64,000 nucleotides of DNA. Origin: an uncultured delta proteobacterium. Its GTDB lineage: Bacteria > Myxococcota > Myxococcia > Myxococcales > 40CM-4-68-19. The notes under the pieces are model-generated. The model searched no databases. It saw only the letters and a program-made list of their open reading frames with translations, and was not told the DNA's origin. The translations under genes were made by a program, and so were the position numbers. Below are positions 17,502 through 26,394 of this stretch, piece by piece (position 1 is the first letter of the stretch; each line of letters starts with the position of its first letter). Location of the stretch: contig CAIWCD010000024.1 of assembly GCA_903911145.1 (NCBI GenBank), positions 62,001-126,000 on the forward strand, read 5' to 3'.

Positions 17502-18779
17502 ATGCGGACGAAGACCATCTCTCGCTGGCGTAGAGCGGCGCTTGCCACGGCCACGGCGGCCTCGCTCGCCCTCCCGGTTCGCGCGCAGGTCGCGACGCCC
17601 GCTCCCGATGCGGCTACGCCGAGCGAGAACGCCCAGATCCCGGCGACGAACGCTCCCGCCGCGCCGCCCGATACAGCGGGCACGCAGAAGTACACGATCC
17701 AGCGTGGCGACACGCTCTGGGACCTCTCGCAGAAGTTCCTCGCCAATCCCTGGTACTGGCCGAAGATCTGGAGCCTCAATCCGTCGATCGAGAATCCGCA
17801 CTGGATCTATCCGGGGCAGACGCTGCAGATCAAAGCCGGAGCAGGAGGCGGGCCCGCACAGGTCGAGGCGCCTGCTGATGCGGCACCTGCAACCAACGAC
17901 GCCGCAGACACGGTCGCTGCAGAAGACAAGTCCGGAGTCGCGGTCGCGGCACAGAATGCGACGCCAGAGGTCGGGGTTGGATCGACTGCTGGCGAGGCCG
18001 CGGCCTCGGCGCAGATGGTTTCCGTCTCGGGCGGCCGCATGACCTACAAGCCGCCTGCGGTGCTGAGCGTGCGCGCGGTCGGGTTGGTCGGGCAGGACGA
18101 GATCGACAAGGCCGGCACTCTCGACGCTTCGTTCGAAGAGAAGCAGATGATCGCGACCTACGACACGGCCTACGCGCGCTTCAAGCAGGACAACTCGGTG
18201 CACATTGGCGATCGGCTCACCGTGTTCCGGCCCGACGGCGACATCGAGAACGCGAAGGGCGAGAAGCTCGCGCGCAAGACCAAGACGGTCGGTGACGCGA
18301 AGGTGATCGCGCTCGACGGCCAGGTCGCGACCGTGCGCATCACCGGCGAGCGTGAGGAGATCTCGCGCGGAGATCTGGTGCGTCCGTGGGTCGAGGAGTC
18401 GCATCGGCTCGCGCCGAAGAAGAATGAACGCGAGCTCGACGGAACCATCCTCAGCTCGGTCGTCGTGGGCCCCACGGAGCTCGGGGCCGGCCAGCAGGTC
18501 TTCATCGACAAGGGCACCAACGATGGCGTCGAGCTGGGCAACACCTTCCTCGTCATCCACCACGGCGACGGACTCGGCAGCACCGGCTCGAATCGCCTGA
18601 GCTACACGCAGGGCGACCTCGGCGATTCAGCGACGCGCAAGACCGATCCGGACGAAGCGGTCGGCATGCTGATGGTGATCGAGACCCGAGACAACGTCAG
18701 CACCGCGGTGGTCGTTCGCAGCATCCGCGAGCTTGAGGCGGGCGATCGGATCCAGATGCGTCCAGCGGGCGGCGGCTAG
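17502..18779 (+). CDS. Secreted LysM peptidoglycan-binding protein
   Basis: Periplasmic protein of 425 residues. A Sec signal ends at LPVRAQ. An Ala/Pro/Thr-rich stretch precedes one LysM domain (residues ~65-115) beginning KYTIQRGDTLWDLSQKFL and ending HWIYPGQTLQI. The remaining ~300 residues alternate between low complexity and beta-rich segments with VKVIALDGQVATVRIT-like strands and are not assignable. AAGGAG six bases before the ATG fixes the start. LysM points to cell-wall binding. dprA starts five bases after the stop, so they are probably one transcript. Confidence 0.83.
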   Translation: MRTKTISRWRRAALATATAASLALPVRAQVATPAPDAATPSENAQIPATNAPAAPPDTAGTQKYTIQRGDTLWDLSQKFLANPWYWPKIWSLNPSIENPHWIYPGQTLQIKAGAGGGPAQVEAPADAAPATNDAADTVAAEDKSGVAVAAQNATPEVGVGSTAGEAAASAQMVSVSGGRMTYKPPAVLSVRAVGLVGQDEIDKAGTLDASFEEKQMIATYDTAYARFKQDNSVHIGDRLTVFRPDGDIENAKGEKLARKTKTVGDAKVIALDGQVATVRITGEREEISRGDLVRPWVEESHRLAPKKNERELDGTILSSVVVGPTELGAGQQVFIDKGTNDGVELGNTFLVIHHGDGLGSTGSNRLSYTQGDLGDSATRKTDPDEAVGMLMVIETRDNVSTAVVVRSIRELEAGDRIQMRPAGGG

Positions 18780-18784
18780 AGTCC

Positions 18785-20008
18785 GTGAATCCAGCAGTCG
18801 CGAGCGCCGCTGATGCAGGCGGCATCGTCGGGCCCGATGTGGTCGCGGCGTGCGGCCTGTCGGCGATCCCCGGCGTGGGAGCGACAGCGCTTGCGCGGGT
18901 GGTCAAGAAATTCGGCGGCTACATTGCGGCGGTCGAGGGCGGCGCGGAGAAGATCCTCCGCTTCGCGACCGAGCTGCAGCTGCGCACTGAATCGATCGAC
19001 TTTCTCGTCGGCAAACCGGACCTCGAGCAGCTTGGTCTCGAGGCGGTCGCGACCGCAAAGCGTTGCCACGCGCGGATCTGCGTGCTTGGCGATCCCTGGT
19101 ATCCGCCTCTGCTGCGGCAGATCGACAATCCTCCGCCCATCCTCTACGTGCGCGGCTCGCTCGATCCAGACGTGCGGCGCGTGGCGCTCGTCGGTGCGCG
19201 CGACTGCGATGCGTATGGTCTGGAGCTCGCGCGCGACATCGCGGAGGGGCTGGCTCTCGCGGGCGTGCAGATCGTCTCGGGCGGTGCGCGCGGCATCGAC
19301 GCAGCGGCGCACGCGGGCGCGCTCTGGGCGCAGGGCACGACTGTGGCGGTGACCGGCTGCGGGATCGATGTCGTCTATCCGCAAGAGAACGCCGCGCTCT
19401 TCGATCGGCTCGGCCGCGGTGGCAACGCGGTGGTGAGCGAGTTCCCTCCCGGCACGCCTCCCGACAAGCGCAACTTCCCGCGTCGCAACCGGACCCTGAG
19501 CGGACTCTCCTCGGCGGTCGTGGTCATTCGCGCCGCCACCAGCTCGGGTTCCCTCATCACGGCCAACCACGCCGCGCAGCAGAAGCGTCCTCTCTTTGCG
19601 GTGCCTGGTGCGGCCGATGAGCCGCTCTCCGCGGGGCCGAATGCGCTTCTGACCGCCGAGGCCGCGCGCGCAGTGACGAGCGCGAAGGACATCCTCTTTC
19701 ATCTCGGCTGGCCGATCCCGGATGCACTCAACGAGCCGGAGAAGCGCAGCACGCGCAAGCGGGCGCGCGTGATGGAGCCCGTCGTCAAGCCGCCCGAGAA
19801 GGTCGGCGTTCTCGAAGAGACCGTGCTCAGCGACGAGGAGGTCCGTCTCTTTCAGGCGCTCGACGAGCGGTCGCCGCTGCACATCGATGAGCTCTCGTTG
19901 CGCACGCGCATCCCGGTCGAGCAGGCGCTCACGCGTCTGACCGAGCTGGAAATGAAGGGGCTCGCGACGCAGCGTCCCGGCAAGTACTTCTTGCGTCGCA
20001 TCGCCTAG
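18785..20008 (+). CDS. dprA: DNA-processing protein DprA
   Basis: Binds incoming single-stranded DNA and loads RecA during natural transformation. It is 407 residues. An N-terminal SAM/HhH-like region contains GLSAIPGVGATALARV. The Rossmann-like DprA core is at about 110-320, with YPPLLRQIDNPPPILYVRG, VSGGARGIDAAAHAGAL, GCGIDVVYPQENAAL, EFPPGTPPDKRNFPRRNR and AATSSGSLITANHA. A C-terminal winged-helix DML1-like domain ends the protein. Length is typical. It lies between the LysM gene and topA; dprA-topA adjacency is widespread in bacteria. The GTG start has only a weak ribosome-binding site. Confidence 0.94.
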   Translation: MNPAVASAADAGGIVGPDVVAACGLSAIPGVGATALARVVKKFGGYIAAVEGGAEKILRFATELQLRTESIDFLVGKPDLEQLGLEAVATAKRCHARICVLGDPWYPPLLRQIDNPPPILYVRGSLDPDVRRVALVGARDCDAYGLELARDIAEGLALAGVQIVSGGARGIDAAAHAGALWAQGTTVAVTGCGIDVVYPQENAALFDRLGRGGNAVVSEFPPGTPPDKRNFPRRNRTLSGLSSAVVVIRAATSSGSLITANHAAQQKRPLFAVPGAADEPLSAGPNALLTAEAARAVTSAKDILFHLGWPIPDALNEPEKRSTRKRARVMEPVVKPPEKVGVLEETVLSDEEVRLFQALDERSPLHIDELSLRTRIPVEQALTRLTELEMKGLATQRPGKYFLRRIA

Positions 20009-20056
20009 TTGGTCTAGGGCGGCGCAACCAAAATTCAAGTCAAGCATCCATTGCGC

Positions 20057-20075
20057 CCCGCTTCGTGAAAGCGGG
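20057..20075. other. Hairpin between dprA and topA
   Basis: CCCGCTT and AAGCGGG form a perfect 7-bp stem around CGTGA. No U-tract follows, so this is a structured leader of topA or a weak terminator rather than a classical one. Confidence 0.45.
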
Positions 20076-20125
20076 ATCCACGGGAGTGACGGCGTTCTCC
20101 ACAAGAGCCGCCCCAGAGGAAACAC

Positions 20126-22762
20126 ATGGCCACGAAGAAGAGCACGAAGGCGAGCAGCGCGAAGAAGAAGGCCGCGGAAGTCGAGACGGAAGAGACCTCT
20201 GCGGCGCCGAAGAAGGGTGCGGCGAAGAAGGGCGCAGCGACCAAAGGCAAGCTGGCGGCGAAGAAGAAGCCGGCGGCGGCGAAGCTCGCGCGCGTGAAGG
20301 GTGCAGCGAAGGGCAAGAAGGGCAAGTCGGCCGAAGTCGATGAGGAGACTCTCGACGAGGGCGGCGAAGAAGAGGAGTCAGGCGGCGGGCGCGCGAAGGG
20401 CGGCACGCTGGTCATCGTCGAGTCGCCCGCGAAGGCGAAGACGATCAAGAAATATCTCGGCTCGGGCTATACGGTGAAGGCCTCGGTCGGCCACGTGATG
20501 GACCTGCCGAAGTCGAAGATGGGCGTCGATGTCGAGCACGACTTCGCGCCGGTCTACGAGGTGATCGCCGAGAAGAAGAAGGTGCTCGCCGAGATCCGCA
20601 GCGCCGCCAAGAGCGCCGCGCGCGTGCTCCTCGCAACAGACCCTGATCGCGAGGGAGAGGCGATCGCGTGGCACATCTCCGACGCGATCGGGAAGATGAA
20701 GGTCCCGCCGATGCGCGTGCTCTTCAATGAAATCACCAAGCCCGCGATCCTCGAGGCGATCGCGCATCCGCTCGTCTTGCGCAAAGAGATCTACGACGCG
20801 CAGCAGGCGAGGCGCGTGCTCGATCGTCTGGTCGGCTACCAGATCTCGCCGATCCTCTGGAAGAAGGTCCGGCGCGGACTTTCGGCGGGCCGCGTGCAGT
20901 CGGTCGCGGTGCGGCTCGTCGTTGATCGCGAGGATGAGATCAAGAAGTTCATCCCGGTCGAGTACTGGTCGATCGAGGCCGATCTCAAGGCGCAGCTGCC
21001 GCCGCAGTTCCGCGCGAAGCTCATCAAGGTGAATGGCGAGAAGAGCGAGCTGACGAACGGGGAGCAGGCGCTGCCGCTCGCCGAGGAGATCAAGCGCGAG
21101 CAGTTCCGCGTTGCGACCGTGGACAAGAAGGAGCGCAAGCGCAACGCGCCTCCGCCGTTCATCACCAGCAAGCTGCAGCAGGACGCGGCCAATCGTCTCC
21201 ACTTCTCGGCGAAGAAGACGATGACGCTCGCGCAGCGCCTCTACGAAGGCGTCGAGCTCGGCGCCGAAGGCCAGACCGCGCTCATCACGTACATGCGTAC
21301 CGACTCCGTGCGCCTCTCGCCCACGGCAATCGAAGGCGCGCGCGCGTTCATCGAGGGCAAGTACGGCAAGGAGTATCTGCCGACCGATCCGGTGCAGTTC
21401 AAGACGAAGAAGTCGGCGCAGGACGCGCACGAAGCGATCCGCCCGACGAGCCTCGACTACCCGCCCTCGAAGGTCGAGCCGTTCCTCGAACGCGACATGT
21501 TCCGGCTCTACGAGCTGATCTGGAATCGCTTCGTCGCCTGCCAGATGGTTCCCGCAGTCTTCGATCAGACGACGGCCGACATCGCCGCGGGCCGTGCGAC
21601 GTTCCGCGCGACGGGACAGGTCCTGAAGTTTGCGGGCTACCTCTCCGTCTACGGTGAAGAGGCCGTCGCGCCGCAGCAGTCGCCCGATCAGATCGACGAG
21701 GCGGGCGCGGAGAAGATGGAAGGGGCCGACGAGGAGAAGGGTGATCTGTCGCGCCAGCTCCCGCCGCTCGAAGAAGGGATGGAACTCGCGCTCGCGCAGC
21801 TCGTCACCGAGCAGCACTTCACGCAGCCGCCGCCGCGCTTCACCGAAGCCTCGCTGGTCAAGGAGCTCGAAGAGAAGGGCATCGGCCGGCCGTCGACCTA
21901 CGCGTCGATCATCTCGACCATCCAGGACAAGGAGTACGTCGAGAAGAAGGAGAATCGCTTCTATCCGACGGAGCTCGGGAAGCTCGTCACCGAGCTGCTC
22001 ATCTCGGCGTTCCCACTCGTGCTCGACGCGGGCTTCACCGCGAAGATGGAAGAGGGGCTCGACGAGGTCGAAGAAGGCAAGCTCGACTGGGTCAAGCTGA
22101 TGGGCGACTTCTACGGCCCGTTCAAGATCACGCTCGCGGCGGCGGATGCGCAGATGCGCGACGTCAAGCGCGAGGAGACCAAGACCGATCTGAACTGCGA
22201 GAAGTGCGGCTCCGCGATGGTGATCAAGTGGGGCCGCATGGGCCGCTTCCTCGCCTGCTCGGGATATCCCGAGTGCAAGAACACGAAGGACTTCATCGAG
22301 GAGGACGGGAAGATCAAGATCGTCGAGGACATCCCGACCGACGAGATCTGCCCGACCTGCGGCAAGCCGATGATCAACAAGCGGGGCCGCTTCGGACGCT
22401 TCCTCGCCTGCAGCGACTATCCGACCTGCAAGACGACGCGCCCGATCACGCTCAAGGGAATCGTCTGCCCCGAGGATGGCGGCGGATTGGCCGAGCGCAA
22501 GTCGCGTTTCGGCAAGTTCTTCTACGGCTGCGTGAATTGGCCCAAGTGCAACTTCGTCGCGTGGGACCGCCCGCTCGCTGAAGTCTGCCCGAAGTGCGCG
22601 AGCAAGTATCTGCTCTCCAGGTACAGCAAGCGCGACGGCGCGTTCATCGCCTGCCCGAACAAGGAGTGCGATTACCGTCGCGCAGCTCCCGAGGAAGGGA
22701 CCGCGCCCGCTCCGCTTCCCGACCCGTCCGCAACGCCCCCCTCCGTGGGTGCGATCTCCTGA
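20126..22762 (+). CDS. topA: DNA topoisomerase I with basic N-terminal tail
   Basis: Type IA topoisomerase that relaxes negative supercoils, 878 residues. Residues 1-90 are a Lys/Ala-rich then acidic low-complexity tail, histone H1-like. The Toprim domain begins LVIVESPAKAKTIKKYLG and carries DPDREGEAIAWH. The active-site Tyr is in LITYMRTDSVRLS. Four C-terminal zinc-ribbon units follow from residue ~690, for example CEKCGSAM with ACSGYPECKN; the third starts CPEDGG and lacks one Cys of the pair. Lys-rich TopA tails are usually C-terminal, so the N-terminal position is noteworthy. AGAGGA precedes the ATG. Confidence 0.97.
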   Translation: MATKKSTKASSAKKKAAEVETEETSAAPKKGAAKKGAATKGKLAAKKKPAAAKLARVKGAAKGKKGKSAEVDEETLDEGGEEEESGGGRAKGGTLVIVESPAKAKTIKKYLGSGYTVKASVGHVMDLPKSKMGVDVEHDFAPVYEVIAEKKKVLAEIRSAAKSAARVLLATDPDREGEAIAWHISDAIGKMKVPPMRVLFNEITKPAILEAIAHPLVLRKEIYDAQQARRVLDRLVGYQISPILWKKVRRGLSAGRVQSVAVRLVVDREDEIKKFIPVEYWSIEADLKAQLPPQFRAKLIKVNGEKSELTNGEQALPLAEEIKREQFRVATVDKKERKRNAPPPFITSKLQQDAANRLHFSAKKTMTLAQRLYEGVELGAEGQTALITYMRTDSVRLSPTAIEGARAFIEGKYGKEYLPTDPVQFKTKKSAQDAHEAIRPTSLDYPPSKVEPFLERDMFRLYELIWNRFVACQMVPAVFDQTTADIAAGRATFRATGQVLKFAGYLSVYGEEAVAPQQSPDQIDEAGAEKMEGADEEKGDLSRQLPPLEEGMELALAQLVTEQHFTQPPPRFTEASLVKELEEKGIGRPSTYASIISTIQDKEYVEKKENRFYPTELGKLVTELLISAFPLVLDAGFTAKMEEGLDEVEEGKLDWVKLMGDFYGPFKITLAAADAQMRDVKREETKTDLNCEKCGSAMVIKWGRMGRFLACSGYPECKNTKDFIEEDGKIKIVEDIPTDEICPTCGKPMINKRGRFGRFLACSDYPTCKTTRPITLKGIVCPEDGGGLAERKSRFGKFFYGCVNWPKCNFVAWDRPLAEVCPKCASKYLLSRYSKRDGAFIACPNKECDYRRAAPEEGTAPAPLPDPSATPPSVGAIS

Positions 22763-22858
22763 CTCAAAGCATTCGTCTTGCCGCTGGCGGGCATCGCCTG
22801 CTAGCGTCCCCCGGCTCGAAACTTCGTATTCAAGCAATACCGAAAGGAAGCACTCGCG

Positions 22859-23515
22859 ATGGGCAGCGCTCTCGATACGATCAAAGAGTTCCTCGCCACT
22901 GGCGGCCCCTTCATGTACGTCAACTGCTTCTCCTCGGCGGTCGCGTTCGCGCTGATCATCGAGCGCACGATCGCGCTGTTCCGGGCGAGCTTGCCGGGGA
23001 GTGCGTTCATGGGCCAGCTGATGAAGCAGGTGCGTGAAGGCCAGATCGATCGCGCCAAGAAGCTCTGCGCGGCCGCTCCTCGTGCATCGCTGGCACGCGT
23101 TCTCCAGGCTGGTCTTTCGCGGGCGAACCGCGGCGAGCAGGAGGTCGCGTCGGCGCTTGAAGAGGCGATCCTCGAGGAGACGCCGCTTCTGCAGAAGCGC
23201 ATCGCGCCGCTCTGGAGCCTCGCGAACATCGCGACGCTTCTCGGACTCATCGGCACCATCTCCGGCCTCATCAGCTCCTTCAAGGCGCTCGGTAAGGCCG
23301 CTCCGGCGCAGAAGGCCGAACTGCTCTCCAAAGGTATTTCTGAAGCCATGAACAACACGGCCTTCGGTCTCTCGATCGCCGTGTTGTGCATCGTCGGCCA
23401 CGTTCTGCTCACCAACCGGAGCAAGGCGATGATCGAGGAGATGGAGCTCTCGGCGATGAAGCTGGAAAACCTGCTGGCGCGGCGCGCAGCGGGCGAAATC
23501 AATCCGGCCGAATAG
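22859..23515 (+). CDS. MotA/TolQ/ExbB proton-channel subunit
   Basis: Inner-membrane proton-channel subunit of 218 residues. The first membrane segment (NCFSSAVAFALIIERTIALF) is followed by a cytoplasmic loop. Two further segments contain the family motif IATLLGLIGTISGLISSFKAL and AFGLSIAVLCIVGHVLL. It is the first gene of a TolQ-TolR-TolR-type operon with the two ExbD-like genes downstream. The same Q-R-R content is found in the Agl gliding motor of Myxococcus (AglR plus AglQ and AglS), while TolQ or ExbB roles are equally possible. AAGGAAG precedes the ATG. Confidence 0.87.
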   Translation: MGSALDTIKEFLATGGPFMYVNCFSSAVAFALIIERTIALFRASLPGSAFMGQLMKQVREGQIDRAKKLCAAAPRASLARVLQAGLSRANRGEQEVASALEEAILEETPLLQKRIAPLWSLANIATLLGLIGTISGLISSFKALGKAAPAQKAELLSKGISEAMNNTAFGLSIAVLCIVGHVLLTNRSKAMIEEMELSAMKLENLLARRAAGEINPAE

Positions 23516-23561
23516 TTTGAACCCCAATCACTAATCAACTGAACGCCAAGGGTTCATCCAG

Positions 23562-24089
23562 ATGAAGCGTCGGGTACATCCTCACGAGAAGACGGGCGAG
23601 CTGAACATCGTCCCGTACCTCGACATCATGGTGAACCTGACCATGTTCATGCTGGTTTCGATGACCAGCGTGATTCAGTTCGGCGTGCTCAATGTCGTTG
23701 CACCGCCGATTGGTCCGGCCGCGGCGTCTGCGTCCGCTTCGCCCGATCAGCCGAAGAAGGAGCTGCAGCTCTCCGTGCTGATCGGCACGAAGGGATTCTT
23801 CCTCGCGAGCGCGAACGGAATTCTCGCCGACTCGAAGGGCGATCCGAAGGCGCCGATCGACACGAAGGTTGCCGCTCCGACGATTCCGCTCAAGGCCGAC
23901 GGCAAGTTTGATTACGAGACGCTCACCAAGAAGATGGTCGACATCAAGCACCAGTTCAAGGACGAGCGGAAGGTCACCATCTCGGCTGACAAGGCGGTGG
24001 CGTACGAGGTCCTTGTGCAGACGATGGACGCGGTCCGCAATGACGGGCCAGAGAAGCTGTTCGATCTGGTTCAGCTCGGAGCGCTCTAA
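23562..24089 (+). CDS. ExbD/TolR-family protein 1
   Basis: Bitopic inner-membrane protein of 175 residues. The N-terminal ELNIVPYLDIMVNLTMFMLV segment contains the conserved proton-carrying Asp (residue ~20). The rest is a periplasmic domain of TolR fold, interrupted by an Ala/Ser-rich linker. The second ExbD-like gene begins immediately after its TAA (TAAATG), so expression is coupled. It probably forms the stator with the upstream channel subunit; the partner receiving the energy cannot be read from the sequence. Confidence 0.85.
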   Translation: MKRRVHPHEKTGELNIVPYLDIMVNLTMFMLVSMTSVIQFGVLNVVAPPIGPAAASASASPDQPKKELQLSVLIGTKGFFLASANGILADSKGDPKAPIDTKVAAPTIPLKADGKFDYETLTKKMVDIKHQFKDERKVTISADKAVAYEVLVQTMDAVRNDGPEKLFDLVQLGAL

Positions 24090-24725
24090 ATGACGAGCGA
24101 CCCGACGCTGCCGAAGACGGAGCCCGTGCTGGCGAAGGTGCCCAAGGCCGCTGAGTCGCACGGCATGAGCGACGCCGAGCGCGAGGCCTGGGAGGCGAAG
24201 CGGCAGGCGTCGAAGTTCCGGCGGCTGCGTCGCAAGGCGCGTGAAGAGGAAGGCGAGATCGAGGATCTCAACATCACGCCGATGCTCGACATGATGACGA
24301 TCATCCTCGTCTTCTTGCTCAAGAGCTACAACACGGGCTTCGCCCCGACGATGTCGAACGAGCTGCTGCCTCCGCAGAGCACGACCACGCTTGAGCCGTC
24401 GGAAACGACGATGATCAACATCAGCAAGAGCGCCATCTCGGTCGGCGACAAGCTCGCGGTGCAGCTCGACAACTGGGAAGTTCCCGCGTCCGCGACCAAC
24501 CCGGTTGCGCCGCTGATCATCACGCCGGTGCTCGACCTGCTCAAGGCGTCCGTGAAGCAGCAGAAGTTCATCGCCCAGTACAACAAGGGGCAGCCGTTCG
24601 AGGGACTCGTCTCGATCGTCGGCGACCGCGATGTTCCCTACAAGCTGATCTACTCGGTGCTGGGAACGGCGGGGCAGGCGGAGCTGTCGACGTACAAGTT
24701 CGTCGTGCTCAAGCAGGGCCAGTAG
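24090..24725 (+). CDS. ExbD/TolR-family protein 2 with cytosolic extension
   Basis: A second ExbD-like stator protein, 211 residues. A charged cytosolic extension of about 65 residues, rich in Arg, Lys and Glu, precedes the membrane segment [19 protein letters not shown] with its conserved Asp. The periplasmic part ends with [20 protein letters not shown], typical of TolR. Two non-identical ExbD subunits behind one ExbB subunit suggest a hetero-oligomeric stator, as in AglRQS, rather than plain TolQR. Confidence 0.85.
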   Translation: MTSDPTLPKTEPVLAKVPKAAESHGMSDAEREAWEAKRQASKFRRLRRKAREEEGEIEDLNITPMLDMMTIILVFLLKSYNTGFAPTMSNELLPPQSTTTLEPSETTMINISKSAISVGDKLAVQLDNWEVPASATNPVAPLIITPVLDLLKASVKQQKFIAQYNKGQPFEGLVSIVGDRDVPYKLIYSVLGTAGQAELSTYKFVVLKQGQ

Positions 24726-24749
24726 CACCTCGGTCCGCTGCATCCTTCA

Positions 24750-24778
24750 TTGCATCGCAGGTGGCGGGCGTGTATCGA
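24750..24778 (+). promoter_or_regulatory. Promoter of trmFO
   Basis: TTGCAT (24750-24755), a 17-base spacer, TATCGA (24773-24778), then CGCGCC. The ATG is 8 bases beyond the -10 and there is no ribosome-binding site, which predicts a leaderless mRNA. Confidence 0.5.
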
Positions 24779-24786
24779 CGCGCCCT

Positions 24787-26394
24787 ATGAAGGTCACGGT
24801 CATTGGTGGCGGACTCGCCGGATGCGAAGCAGCGCTCGTGCTTGCGGATGGCGGCGTGCAGGTGCGGCTCGTCGAGCAGAAGCCGATTCGGCGCTCGCCC
24901 GCGCACCAGAGCGATTTTCTCGCCGAGCTCGTCTGCTCGAATTCGCTGCGCTCGGACAATCCGGAGAATGCTGTCGGGCTCCTGCATGAAGAGCTGCGGC
25001 GTCTCGGCTCGCCCGTGCTGGCCCAAGCTGATCTGGCGCGTGTGCCGGCAGGGGATGCGCTCGCGGTGGATCGCGAGATCTTCAGCGGTGGCTTGACGAA
25101 GCGGATCGACGCGCATCCGAACATCACGCGCGTGCACGAGGAGGCGTTGGCGCTGCCCGCGGGGCCAGAGCCGGTGATTGTCGCGACCGGGCCACTGACG
25201 GGAGAGTCGCTCGCACAGTCGCTGGTGGCGGCCGTGGGCAAGGAGCGCCTCGCTTTCTATGATGCGCTCGCGCCGATTGTGCAGGGCGATTCGATCGACC
25301 GCACCATCGCGTTCGCGCAGAGCCGCTACGGAAAAGGCGGCGGCGACGACTACCTCAATCTTCCCTTCACGCGCGCCGAGTACGAGGCGTTCATCGAGGC
25401 GCTGCTCGCGGGAGAGAAGGTCGCGCCGCATGCCTTCGAGGAGGCGCGCTACTTCGAGGGCTGCCTGCCGATCGAGGTGATGGCTTCGCGCGGTCGCGAC
25501 ACGCTCGCGTTCGGTCCGATGAAGCCGGTCGGTCTCGTCGATCCGCGCACCGGGCAGCAGCCGCATGCAGTCGTGCAGCTGCGGCGCGAAGACGTCGCGG
25601 GCACAGCGTGGAATCTGGTCGGCTTTCAGACTCGACTGACCTGGCCGGAGCAGAAGCGGATCTTCGGGACGTTCGTGCCCGGTCTCGCAAAGGCCGAGTG
25701 GGTGCGGCTTGGGCAGGTGCATCGCAATACGTTCCTGCACGGGCCGAGCGCTCTCTCGCCCGAAGGCAGCCTGCACGCGATGCCGCATGTCTACTGCGCT
25801 GGACAGATCACCGGCGTCGAGGGCTACGTCGAGAGCGCGGCCCATGGGCACCTCGTTGCGCGCCGGCTGCTGGCGAAACTGCGCCACGAGATGTTTCGTG
25901 AGCCGCCCGCCGAGACCGCGCTGGGCGCGCTGCTGCGGCACGTGACTGGCGCGGCCCATCCTGCCGACTACGATTACCAGCCGAGCAACGTCGTCTTCGC
26001 GCTCTTCCCGCCGCTCCCTGATCGCCACTCGAAAACGGAGCGCAAGACGTTGATGATGCAGCGTGCGCGCGTTGCGTTGGCAGCGTGGGCGAGCGGCGCG
26101 CGGCTGGAACTCGGGCCGGTTCCCGAGCGGGCGGCGCAGCCCGCGGGTGATGGATTCGCGCAGCGTGGAGGTCGCGGAGGCCGAGGGAGAAGGAATCGCG
26201 GTGGACGCGATTCGCGCGCAGAGAGTCGAAGCGAGGCGAGCGCGATCGGTGGAGTGACTGCGCCTGCCGGCGTCGTGAATGCGCCGAAGGAGATCGTTGG
26301 TATGCAAAGTATCTCTGCTCCCGAGGCGGAGCGCGCAGCCGCTCTGGGCGCGGGCGAGAGCAATCGACCGACGTGCACCGCGGAGGAAACGTGA
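24787..26394 (+). CDS. trmFO: tRNA:m5U54 methyltransferase TrmFO with RG-rich tail
   Basis: Folate- and FAD-dependent enzyme forming 5-methyluridine-54 in the tRNA T-loop. The FAD-binding motif [17 protein letters not shown] opens the protein. [22 protein letters not shown], the catalytic-Cys region [24 protein letters not shown] (described by its position, residues ~230-253) and [17 protein letters not shown] are family signatures. The canonical end, near [17 protein letters not shown], is reached at about residue 420. A further ~90 residues follow, rich in Arg/Gly ([13 protein letters not shown]), that ordinary TrmFO proteins lack. This tail is probably disordered and might bind RNA. It contains a copy of the dispersed AT-rich repeat (26291-26312). 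Confidence 0.95.
   Translation: MKVTVIGGGLAGCEAALVLADGGVQVRLVEQKPIRRSPAHQSDFLAELVCSNSLRSDNPENAVGLLHEELRRLGSPVLAQADLARVPAGDALAVDREIFSGGLTKRIDAHPNITRVHEEALALPAGPEPVIVATGPLTGESLAQSLVAAVGKERLAFYDALAPIVQGDSIDRTIAFAQSRYGKGGGDDYLNLPFTRAEYEAFIEALLAGEKVAPHAFEEARYFEGCLPIEVMASRGRDTLAFGPMKPVGLVDPRTGQQPHAVVQLRREDVAGTAWNLVGFQTRLTWPEQKRIFGTFVPGLAKAEWVRLGQVHRNTFLHGPSALSPEGSLHAMPHVYCAGQITGVEGYVESAAHGHLVARRLLAKLRHEMFREPPAETALGALLRHVTGAAHPADYDYQPSNVVFALFPPLPDRHSKTERKTLMMQRARVALAAWASGARLELGPVPERAAQPAGDGFAQRGGRGGRGRRNRGGRDSRAESRSEASAIGGVTAPAGVVNAPKEIVGMQSISAPEAERAAALGAGESNRPTCTAEET
26291..26312 (+). repeat. Dispersed AT-rich repeat inside the trmFO tail
   Basis: AGATCGTTGGTATGCAAAG followed by TAT. It shares AGATC, TT, TATGCAAA and TAT with 28054-28076 and AGATCGTT plus TGCAAA with 61035 and 8667. 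It encodes EIVGMQSI with codons (GTT, GGT, CAA, AGT) unlike the surrounding GC-rich ones. Confidence 0.45.

Noticed and set aside
20378-23527. A 1049-codon open frame on the minus strand
   Set aside because: It lies antisense to topA and exbB, is composed of Arg/Leu/Asp-rich shadow sequence and has no recognisable domain.
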